A DNA stretch of 64,000 bases, taken from contig QPFY01000016.1 of assembly GCA_003665825.1 (NCBI GenBank), positions 124,001 through 188,000 on the forward strand. The letters are read 5' to 3'. Position 1 is the stretch's first letter, and every line of letters starts with the position of its first letter. The notes under the pieces were generated by a model, which was not told the DNA's origin, did not search any database, and was given only the letters and a program-made list of their open reading frames with translations. Source of the DNA: Microbotryum silenes-acaulis (Eukaryota; Basidiomycota; Microbotryomycetes; Microbotryales; Microbotryaceae). A program made the translations under genes and the position numbers. Below, piece by piece: positions 11,968 through 21,124 of the stretch.

Positions 11968-12201
11968 GGCCTTATAACCTATTAGAACTCTGAGGCCCAG
12001 GCACGAGCTACGTAAGTATGAGAGCCGAAGGTGATAGATAAGATTATGTAGATGTAGATAGTTGGAGAAAAAGAAGAAAGGCTATGAAAGGGGCGCGCGA
12101 GCTAGACTCGAAGCGCGAGAGGCCGCTGATAACTAGTACAACTAGTAACTGATCATAATCGGGACTCTAAGTGGGATGAAGCAGCATTAGACTCTCTGAC
12201 A
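11968..12201 (-). repeat. Copia LTR and primer-binding site of the minus arm
   Basis: Read on the minus strand, a candidate LTR starts TGTCAGAGAG at 12201 and ends TTCTAATA at 11980, followed by GGTTATAAGGCC at 11979-11968, a two-base variant of the copia primer site. The LTR end matches the plus arm (CGTGCCTGGGCCTCAGAGTT against CGTGCCTGAACCTCAGAGTT). The 5' boundary is set by the TGTC motif only. Confidence 0.5.
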
Positions 12202-14049
12202 GATTCAACGTGAGATCGTCGCCAAAAAAGGGTAAACGTCCATGTTCGGTTCAAGCTGGACGACTAGTTCAAGCTGGACGACTATATATTGGGCGCGTTT
12301 TGGACACGTGAGTCGCTGGCTGGGGCCCAGATCTTGTGCGGCTGCAGATGATGGTGTCTCTATTCAAAAGCTCAGGTTATAACTCACTTTTAACAATTAC
12401 TCTGTCAACCTCTGGAAGCGGTGCAGTGACACTGTAAGGCTCCAAGGGCAGGCGCCGACTCGGAGCGGGTTCGCGCTTTTCGTGCCCAGCACGCACAGAC
12501 CCCACAAGGGCCGACGTATCGCATCGAGTACGCCTCTCCTATCTACCGCTTCACCTGCTCCGGCAATTCGAGAAGTCGTCTCCACTCAGCAAGCAAGCTG
12601 ATTTTCGATCAATCGACCGCTCCATAGGTCTCATTGCATCTGCACGGCGACTGTCTGCTCAAACTGCAATGACTCGGACTCGATGACGTCCATTCGGCGT
12701 TCAATCTCCAACGTTGCCACGAGGCCCCCGCTCAAGGTCGTGGAACACATCTGAGGCTACATCACCCCAGACGCGCTGTCCACGTTCTCACACGAAGCTT
12801 GTCTTTACATCGACGTTCTCAGCTTTGCTTCAACGTGCCGCGCCCGGCGTGCCACCTGTCTTCGTCAACTCCGTGTCCATCGCCGGGGGTTCATCTCGAC
12901 AGCGAGCGCCGCATCCGCTCGTTCATTAACACTGACTGGGCCAAGGCATTCCCTGTGGAGCAGCTCGCCTTTCGATGCCAGAAGAAATACATTTTACTGC
13001 CGAGGTTCCATTGATCCTGTAGTTGAAATCTATGAGGAGAGTTTGGCGAGGGCTCAAGAGCCGGTGTGCCCTACCTGTCAAAGCGTATTCACCATTTTCC
13101 GTGGCCTGCAGCGACTTCGAGGATCACTCTGTGGCTTCGGCTGTTGCAAGCTTTCAAAGGTGTGCACTGCAACCCTTTTCTCACTCTGACGCATTTAAGA
13201 GAGGCTGAAACTTGCCCTCCAACAGATACCGGAGCGTTACGCATCGGGGAGAGCGTTGGGTCTGCTCTCGAGTCCACTTCCGCTCTCACAGTAATTTCAA
13301 TACCTCGTCTGACCTCGCTAAGGCTCAGCAACGTGACCTACTACGAAGCTCTGGAGCTGGCCAAGCTCATCTAAACCCATTAACTCGTGGAGCTCATTTC
13401 GTCCTCGATGCAGCGCCAAAGCGATGATGGCCAAGGCGCCGCGTTGCAATACCTCTTCCGCGAGCACGGCGGAGGTTTCGATCACCTATTCTTCGCCGCG
13501 TTCGGAAAGCATATCCACCAGTTCGTGAAGCTCGAATTTGGCGTCAAATTTGATCTCGTTCTAAACCACGTACCTCGATAGCATGTGGTGAATTTGATTC
13601 CGACCGCCATGGTGAGGACCAAGGAGTTGAAGCAGCTCGGGACAGCGTGCACACCTTCTTCTACCCCAATCCTTTGATTCACCTCGAGCGACTCAAGATT
13701 CACCAAAAAAACTTATTTTGAGGACTTCGGCATCATGTATCCAAGGCGAAATACGACTGAGTCTGCGACAAGATGGAAAACGCCGCGGTTGGAGAGCGTT
13801 GGGATGATCTCTGGAGATGTTGCGCACGTCCAAAGCCTTCTGAGTGCCCACGCGGTTGGCCATTGCAGGATTGTGTAGTTCAAGATACGGCATTCACTCC
13901 TGTTTGGTGGATTCATCGGCTCTGCCTTCATTTGATCTTAGAAACGCGCTGCTTAAGCCGACTGCTTACGCCGCCGTGAGAATAGTTCTTCTTCTCGAGC
14001 GATTCATGCAAGACTCAAGTCGCATTCCGGTGCATTGCTACGATGCGAT
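12202..14049 (+). pseudogene. Decayed open frames, possibly an F-box/LRR-type gene remnant
   Basis: Short plus-strand frames between about 12.7 and 13.9 kb look like pieces of one protein broken by stops and frameshifts. They include a leucine-rich stretch (ALTVISIPRLTSLRLSNV, then EALELAKLI) and, further on, LVELISSSMQRQ. Basidiomycete genomes have many F-box proteins with degenerate leucine-rich repeats of this flavour, but no F-box is visible and no frame exceeds 102 codons. The flanks 12.2-12.7 kb show nothing coding. This is a weak call. Confidence 0.25.
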
Positions 14050-14404
14050 TGCGCACTCATCTACTCGAAAGCAGAGTCGAGGTGAGTATCTTGCTATCAT
14101 GCATCCATCTTCACACGTCTCAGCTCCTCCCACTTGAAGATGCTCGTGCTGATCGATCCGAGCCGCTGCCGCTACCGACCTCACCTCCTCTCCTTCGTTT
14201 GACTTGCAAAATGGAGCAGCCAGGCTCGCAAGGTGCAGTCACAGCGGACCCCACCTCGACCGATCTCGCCAGAAACGCTGAAGCGGCAGGGTCCACGGCG
14301 GGGAAGCGCGATGAGTTCAACGAGCTGTCTACCATCCCGGTGCGTTGGACGGTTTCTGCACCTCGCATTGCTTCGTCGGTGGCTGATCCGCTAAAGCTCT
14401 TTCG
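14050..14404 (+). repeat. Inverted repeat, plus arm (host-gene fragment)
   Basis: Almost identical, in opposite orientation, to 17919-18282. It holds an apparent intron (GTGAGTATCTTGC...CGTCTCAG) and an open frame LLPLEDARADRSEPLPLP ... EFNELSTIPVRWTVSAPRI ... ADPLKLFR. Similarity to the other arm stops exactly at CTCTTTCG (14404), where a copia LTR begins. Unlike the other arm, this copy keeps the frame open and has an ATG at 14211. Confidence 0.75.
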
Positions 14405-14676
14405 TGTTGTGAATTTGATAGTCTCGCGCTCCTAAGCGGCGCAGAGATGCGTTGTGATAACACGCCAAAGTCAGGACCACGAAGTTGTAAGATCAAGTGA
14501 TGAGAAGAAGAACAAGAGAGTAGCCCAAAGATGCAACTAAGAAAAGCCTCTGTCGCTAAGCGAACCTCCTTCCTAATCCAGCCATCCACCTGGCCTCAGC
14601 CAAACCTCAGCTGTGCGCCCACACTCCAGCCTAAGCACCCGCGCGCCTAGCTTCCGCCTGCATCACTCATACGACA
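14405..14676 (-). repeat. 3' LTR of the truncated copia element
   Basis: On the minus strand the candidate LTR runs from TGTCGTATGAG (14676) to ...CAAATTCACAACA (14405), with TG...CA ends, and overlaps the last codons of the pol frame, as is common in copia elements. Its outer boundary coincides with the sharp end of the host inverted repeat at 14404, which supports it as the element edge. Confidence 0.55.
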
Positions 14677-17375
14677 CTCCCACATGCTAAGGAAGCTAGA
14701 GACACCATACAAAGTCCATCGCGATGCTTGAGAAACTTTGCTCTGGGTAAAGCCTTGGTGAGGACGTCGGCCGTGTTGAGATCTGTCGGACAGTACTCGA
14801 GTAGAATATCGCCGACCTCAATCCTTTCGCGAACGTAGAAGTGGTGGACGTTCCAATGCTTGGTACGACCACGATGAGCAGGGTTGCGTGCGATAGAGAT
14901 GCACGCCTCGTTGTCCTCATGGATCAAAGTAGCAGAACCTTGAGGGATGCGAAATTCCGCAGCCAATCGACGGAGCCCAACGGCCTCCTTAGCCGCAGCA
15001 GAAGCTGCGAGAGTCTCGGCCTCGGTAGTCGAAGTCGCGACGATCGATTGTTGTTTCGATTGCCAGCTGATTGCAGCACCAGCAAGAATGACGGCGTAGG
15101 CTCCCACAGACTTGGCGTTTTCCCAGTCGTCGGCCCACGAGGCATCGGAGTAAACCTCAAAGGTAGTAGAGCTCGAGGATACGTACAGAAGTCCGTAATC
15201 GATCGAGGAGGCAAGGTAACGGAAGATTCGCTTGACAGCGATCCAATCACCTTCGCAAGGAGCCGCGACACGCTTCGCCACCGCACGCACAGCGTTGGCG
15301 ATATCGGGACGAGTGCGTTGAGCCGCTTATTGAAGAGCTCCCACAGCCGACTGATAGAGAGTAATATCGTCGAATGGGAGTGAAGAAGTCTTCTGGTCTT
15401 TGTCCTCCATAGGCGTCTGTACACCGCGTTTGGACGTAGTTGTGAACACGTACGTCTCAAGAAGCCCGCGAATATACTTCGACTGGTGAACGAAGATGTA
15501 GTGCTCTGAACGAGCTATCTCCAGACCAAGGAACATCTTGGCAGGACCAAGACGCTTGAGCTTGTAGACCGCATGGCACGCATCAATCTCCGAGTTGAGG
15601 AAGTTTTGATCGTTCGACGCAGCGAGTCCATCATCCACGTAGATAGAGATGAAGATGAAAGACTTGCCAGAGAACTTGAAATAGAGGCAAGCATCTGTCA
15701 TTTGATATGTGTCTGTGCCTGTGGTATCTGCGCGGATGCGCGTGCGTTTAGTCATTAGTCACTTTGGTATTGGAGTTTGATCTGTTTAAGTTAGGGAGCG
15801 CGCGGGGCTTTCTTCCCGCGCGGCTGTTTACTCTTGGTAGCTTTCTCATCACTCGCTCTACATTGTGGTCCTGACTTCTCGGCGTCGTGCACCCTCACCT
15901 ATCGGAAGGCTTTACTTCCGCGCTCGCATCTTTTCTGCGATAGCATCAACCTTGGAGCGAGTAAAGCCGCGCGAGTTCATCAGTGAATTCAGCGCTTCGT
16001 TCCACTGTCGAGGTGCCTGCTTGGTTCCGTACATCGACTTCAAGAGCTTGAGAGCGCCAGAAGAAACTGGTATGGGCCAACCTTGAGGAGTCTTGATGTA
16101 AACATCCTCAGTCATGACGCCGTTGAGGAAAGCCGACTCGTAGTCGAATTGCTCGAGATGCAATCCGAGAGCCGAAGAGACAGCGACCATGAATAAGATC
16201 GTCGAGATTGACGAGACAGGAGCAAAGATGTCAAAGTAATCGATGTCCTTGCGTTGACCAAAGCCTTGAACGACAAGTCTAGCTTTCCAGCCAATGATCA
16301 CACCAGATACATCCTCCTTGTACGTGTAGACCCACTTGGTTCCAAGCGCACGAGCACCAGGAGGAAGAGCTGCCGCCTTAAGAACACCCATAGAAATGAA
16401 CTTGGCGATCTCCTTATCGGTAGCCGCTTGCCACTCTTTAGCATGGACAGAAGCCATAGCCTCGGAGTAAGATCGAGGGAGTGGAGCGTGATTAGGAGAG
16501 ACAGATGCGATGAGTTCGGGTGGATCGGAGAAAGCCTCGCCGGACCCCACCGCAAGATGAGCTGCAACGCGTCGAGAGCCAGGAGGAAGGATGTTTTCTT
16601 CATTTACATCCTCGAATCGACCAGGATTGCGACCGATGTTGTACGCACGATACTCGTAGCCATCGTTCGGAACTTGAGGGACAAGATCCTCCAGTTTGTC
16701 TTCAGGCGGAGCAGGAGATTCTGCACGTACGGGCTCATCGATAATGATCACATCATCATCGTCGACGTTGTCTTGGACCGATTCCGCAGCGTCAGAGGGA
16801 GCCTGAGGCTGAGCCGGATCATCGGGAGCGCACCTGGGAGCCGGCGCGAGAGGACCGTCCTGCACTGGAAGATGCGCAGGATCAAGTCGAATGTCACGAA
16901 GTTGAGGGATGAGGTCGTATTCAAAGATCTCCTCAACTGCAAAGTGTTCCGGATCACGGTCGACGTCGGCCGGAGCGGAAGGAACCTCAGAAAGCGAGTC
17001 GGTGAAAGTGACGTCACGAGATATGAGGACCTTGGGAGAGGTAGTGTAGTCGACGAGAACCATGTAGTTGTACTCGCCGGAATATCCTACAAAGATGCCC
17101 TTCTTGGCATGATCGTCAAGCTTGCGACGCAGCTGACGAGGCAAGAGCACGAAGGCGATAGCACCGAAGGGTCGGAGATGGCCGACGCTCGGTTTCTTGC
17201 CGTAGAAGATCTCGAAGATGGTTTTATTCTTGAAGCGAGGATGCTGCATGCGATTGGCGATGAAAGTTGCCATATCTAGAGCATAGGTCCAGTAAGAGCC
17301 TGGAAGTCCAGCATCCTTGAGCATCGCCGGCACCATAGCAAAGAGCGAGCCGTTTGCACGTTCAGCCGGAAGGTC
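14667..17375 (-). pseudogene. Copia pol remnant: integrase C-terminus, RT, RNase H
   Basis: 17375-15943 encodes the integrase tail (AERANGS, YALDMATFIANRMQ, GKKPSVGHLRPFGAIAFVLL, KKGIFVGYS), a variable linker, then the RT start (WQAATDKEIAKFISMGVL, ALGTKWVYTYKED, KARLVVQGFGQRKDIDYFD, EQFDYESAFLNGVMTEDVYI). After the inserted LTR, RT resumes with CLYFKFSGKSFIFISIYVDD, the catalytic YVDD. 15290-14667 holds RNase H ([41 protein letters not shown]-type region as [17 protein letters not shown]). At least one further stop or frame change (near 15330) separates RT from RNase H. Codons remain recognisable, so decay is fairly recent. Confidence 0.85.
15696..15942. mobile_element. Solo LTR nested in copia RT, with target duplication
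   Basis: A 247-bp insert splits the RT codons GTT GAT GCT / TGC CTC. Joining the flanks restores SKVDACLYFK, the expected copia sequence. The pentamer GCATC stands on both sides (15691-15695 and 15943-15947), a 5-bp duplication as left by copia integrase. The insert begins TGTCATTTGATA and ends CTGCGATA; the ATA end resembles the LTR end at 11254. No ORF is present. Confidence 0.7.
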
Positions 17376-18290
17376 TGTGCGGCGGATTTGGTGTAGTTCT
17401 TATAACAATGATTGGCTGGGACGTAGAGGAAGAGCTGCAGGCAGTACACCCGACAGGCGGAATAAAACAGGTATTCGACGGTGGCGAAGCTGACAAGAAA
17501 CACTTGAAAAGGTGTCGGCATCATCGCTTGCGGGATCTGAAGCACTTGATCGACGATATTTCGTTTTCGGTACGATTCCCACAAGACGATTGCCAACGCC
17601 ATGAGGAACGTAGTGTCGAAACTCTTGTTGACTAGTTCTTTTCTGTGAAAATATGCAAGGAGGGCATTAATGATCCGATGATTAGGTATATTAGGGCCAG
17701 CAAAGTCACTCACATCCAAGGGCTTGTCGGCTCGATATCTCTGTCGAATCCGGTCCCAAGGTCGAATCTCGCGATGAAAGCGAAGCCGAAAGCGGTGAGA
17801 CTGAGTCCCAGGCTTGTGCGGTAGAGCAGGTCGTCATGGGCCCGCCAGAAGACGAAGGCGTGCAGGATCGTCGGAGCGACCATGCAAGCTATGAAAGCTA
17901 CTCCCGCTGCCGAGCATCCGAAAGAGCTTTAGCGGATCAGCCACCGACGAAGCAATGCGAGGTGCAGAAACCGTCCAACGCACCGGGATGGTAGACAGCT
18001 CGTTGAACTCATCGCGCTTCCCCGCCGTGGACCCTGCCGCTTCAGGGTTTCTGGTGAGATCGGTCGAGAGGGTGAGGTCCGCTGGCGGGTGCGGGTGCGG
18101 CTGCAGGCGCAGCTTGCGAGCCTGGCTGCTCCAATTTGCAAGTCAAACTAAGGAGAGGAGGTGAGGTCGGTAGCGGCAGCGGCTCGGATCGATCAGCACG
18201 AGCATCTTCAAGTGGGAGGAGCTGAGACGTGTGAAGATGAATGATAGGAAGATACTCACCTCGACTGTGCTATTGAGCACGAGTGCGTTT
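17376..18290 (-). pseudogene. Interrupted host gene for a multi-pass membrane protein
   Basis: Minus-strand exons read SFGCSAAGVAFIACMVAPTI, then AFVFWRAHDDLLYRTSLGLS and ARFDLGTGFDRDIEPTSPW. A 71-nt intron (GTGAGTGAC...TTTTCACAG, near 17643-17713) leads into KELVNKSFDTTFLMALAIVL, QAMMPTPFQVFLVSFATVEY and CYKNYTKSAAQ, where the copia element begins. Hydrophobic segments suggest at least three membrane spans. Upstream, the 17919-18282 part is shared with the inverted repeat at 14050-14404 but here has a frame shift (a 19-nt length difference) and no ATG. I do not recognise the family. The 3' part of the gene is not visible in the window. Confidence 0.55.
17919..18282 (-). repeat. Inverted repeat, minus arm (host-gene fragment)
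   Basis: Counterpart of 14050-14404. The shared part ends at CTCTTTCG, after which this arm continues into the membrane-protein exons. It differs from the plus arm by scattered substitutions and by an indel near 18085-18110 (Ala/Pro-coding repeats). Confidence 0.75.
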
Positions 18291-19170
18291 GTGAGCTCCG
18301 AGCGGGTAGATGATGGAGGGGGGAAAGAGAGCCGTGGACCTCGCAGCAGCCCCCAAGTCAGCCGTTGGCCCGTCCTCCGAATAAGGTCGCACGAATGAGG
18401 TGCAGGGAGCTTCTTCAGGAGCCAAGACCCGACTCGTTTAAATACAAGAGGGGCATGCGATGTGATCAATCCAACGGCAAGTCGACACTCGCCGATCGGC
18501 GGCTACCGCTCGGTAGGCCGGAGGTGATGAACCTTGGCGCGCTCACAGACAGGGGGGCTAGACGGCCCGCGGATGCGTCGTATTTGCCGGGCCGCTTGTT
18601 CTCCCAAGATGTTCTGCGTTCAACAATCTTTCCAGCCTCAGATCTAAAGACGTTCTTTATCGCTTGCCCAGCTCTCCCTGCACACAGCTTCTCTTGCCCG
18701 TCACACAAAGCACCCAACGACCGGAGAAACTCTGACCTACTACGAAGTATTCTCCAGTCACCCGCCGCCTCCCTGGTGCTACAGCGTTATGACATCCTCT
18801 TGCTTATATTCGTTATGGTCTTTGTTCTCTGTTCTCTGTAAATCCCGTATTTTTTGGACCGCATGTTGCTTGCACCATGTGTTTCTCTTTCGCTTTCCTT
18901 GGCTCCTGAGGAAGATCCCGGCAAAGCCTGGGAGAGCTCGGCTCATTCGGAGTGATGACGCGATGACGCCCAACGGCCGGTGTGGGGGCCGCGACCGGAG
19001 CTTCGGCCTGGGCTCTCGCTCTTCGAGGTTGTGTAAATGTCCGCACGCGACCGCGTCGGAGGTACATGAGCCGCCAGTGGGTGTCCTGCTTCACAGCAGA
19101 CGCGAACCGGTCATGAAGCCATCTCCAGAAGCGCTTCCTATCGCTCTCTGAGCTCTGAAAGTCCCATCAG
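18283..19170. other. No gene recognised between copia block and LINE array
   Basis: No domain-bearing frame is seen. The open frame 18365-18841 (plus) and its antisense are low-complexity. The stretch may be the former upstream region of the disrupted membrane-protein gene. Confidence 0.35.
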
Positions 19171-20269
19171 ATTTTTTATTTATTTATTTTTTATTTTTAT
19201 TTTATAAATAATACTGGGGCTCATAAATTGCAATCCTTCGGGTTGGCTGGGACCGCTACAAAAGGAGCTAAAAGAGGTTCTAAGCAGTGACGACAAGCAG
19301 ATGGGTGAAAATCAAACCCCTGCGCGCAAGGGCGCCGCGCAGATCAAAAGCCGCCGAGCACCTAACTCTGACTCTAACGGGCAGTGAGTCTGCTGCCGCT
19401 TCACATCCCAGGGGTTTTTTTTTTGTAGAAATTGTTCATCATATTGCCCCCAATTCCTGTTCCCCCTAATTGGCCTACGGAAAAACTAGATGGAAGTCGA
19501 CAATGATAACACAAACCGCCCGCAAGAAGCGAGAAACGGGCCAAGTCCACCAATCCGATACTTCGGATTCAAGTGCCTCAGCCAAGCGGTTGCTCCCCCC
19601 CCCAGGAGACAAATGAGAGAGAGAGAGAGAAAGGAAAACAACTAGCGTACTAACGACAAGAGGCCCACCCCGCACCCACTTCCCAACTTGGTCGAGACAA
19701 AGACAGGAGAGCGACTGCGCAACTACCCTGACCCACGAAGCCCCAAGTCTATGCTCGGTCACAGCAAGACGCGGTGGAGGCCCCTCAAAACCTCCACCTC
19801 AGCAGTCCCTGGCCCCTCAAAGCCGACTTTCTGCCTGTGTCTGCTGATCCCTCCCTTGACTCAGAACCCCGAAGCCAAAGAGCGCGAGCCACCGTCGAGT
19901 CAATCCCAAATCGCGAGCCGGTCCATGAGCAACGAAAGCAGACCTGTAATAGATGAAAGATGAAAGCAAGATATTTAGTATACAGTTTTGGAAGAGGAAG
20001 TGTGATGTGGTGTGTGTGTGTGTGTGTGTGGGATGGTGGGGGGAAATCGAACCCAGCCTCTACTGCCCTCGCCCGCCCCTTGCTCCTCCCGCCCTCAACT
20101 TCATCCTCTCCTCCAGTATCACCCTCCTCCTCTCCACGCTTTCCATCCTCGTCCCGTGCTTCTGCATCCTCCATCTCCCACTGCTGATCATCTCCAAAAC
20201 CATCCCCGTGAAGATCTCGATCGTCCTGCCCGCCCCTTCCTGTTCGCTGAGCTTGGCCTTGAGCTTGGG
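19171..20269 (-). mobile_element. LINE copy, 5'-truncated (family 1)
   Basis: Near-identical to the 3' end of the full-length LINE beside it. It ends on its 3' side in an A-rich tail (T-rich on the plus strand, 19171-19212) and on its 5' side at GAGCTTGGG (20269), inside the end of ORF2. It therefore contains the last about 50 codons of ORF2, the 3' UTR with a 20-nt (TG)n run at 20011-20030, an internal A tract near 19416-19425 and the extra tail module beyond it. A typical product of incomplete target-primed reverse transcription. Confidence 0.85.
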
Positions 20270-20292
20270 TTTTTTTTTTGTTTTTTTTTTGG

Positions 20293-20475
20293 ACTGGGGC
20301 TCATAAATTGCAATCCTTCGGGTTGGCTGGGACCGCTACAAAAAGAGCTAAAAGAGGTTATAAAGCAACGACGGCAAGCAGTTGGGTGAAAGTCAAACCC
20401 CTGCGCGCAAAGAGCGCTGCGCAGATCAAAACCCGCCGAGCACCTAACGCGGACTCCAACGGTGAAGCTTTTTTT
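20293..20475 (-). repeat. Extra 3' tail module of LINE family 1
   Basis: Between an internal A tract (plus-strand T tract near 20468-20480) and the terminal A tail lies about 170 bp that is shared with the truncated copy at 19213-19410 but absent from the third copy, which ends at the internal A tract. It includes GGGTTTGACTTTCACCC, which faintly resembles a tRNA B box when read on the minus strand. Confidence 0.6.
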
Positions 20476-21124
20476 GTTTGTAGAAACTGTTCATCATATT
20501 GCCCCCAATTCCTGTTCCCCCTGATTGGCCTACGGAAAAACTAGATGGAAGTCGACGATGATAACACAAACCGCCCGCAAGATGCGAGAAACGGGCCGGT
20601 GTCCACCAATCCGATACTTGGGATTCAAGTGCCCCAGCCAAGCGGTTGCTCCCCCTCAGGAGACGAATGAGAGAGAGAGAAGGAGAGAAAGAGTAATAAA
20701 ACGATTTACTAACGACAAGCGGCCCACCCCGCACCCACTTCCCAACTCGGTCGAGACAAAGACAAGAGAGCGACTGCGCAACTACCCTGACCCACGAAGC
20801 CCCAAGTCTATGCTCGGTCACAGCAAGACGCGGTGGAGGCCCCTCAAAACCTCCACCTCAGCAGTCCCTGGCCCCTCAAAGCCAACTTTCTGCCTGTGTC
20901 TGCTGATCCCTCCCTTGACTCAGAACCCCGAAGCCAAAGAGCGCGAGCCACCGTCGAGTCAATCCCAAATCGCGAGCCGGTCCATGAGCAACGAAAGCAG
21001 ACCTGTAATAGATGAAAGATGAAAGCAAGATATTTAGTATACAGTTTTGGAAGAGGAAGTGTGATGTGGTGTGTGTGTGTGTGTGTGTGTGTGTGGGATG
21101 GTGGGGGGAAATCGAACCCAGCCT

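Larger units (their letters stand above)
14405..17375 (-). mobile_element. 5'-truncated Ty1/copia retrotransposon
   Basis: Contains, in copia order, the C-terminal half of integrase, reverse transcriptase and RNase H, then a single LTR. The element starts abruptly inside integrase near 17375 (LPAERANGSLFAMVPAMLKD), next to sequence from a host membrane-protein gene. Gag, protease, the integrase core and the 5' LTR are missing. It is interrupted by a solo LTR at 15696-15942 and carries frame breaks, so it is dead. Confidence 0.85.

Noticed and set aside
16254..17279. Plus-strand frame of 341 codons
   Set aside because: Complement of copia integrase/RT; the minus strand has the conserved motifs.
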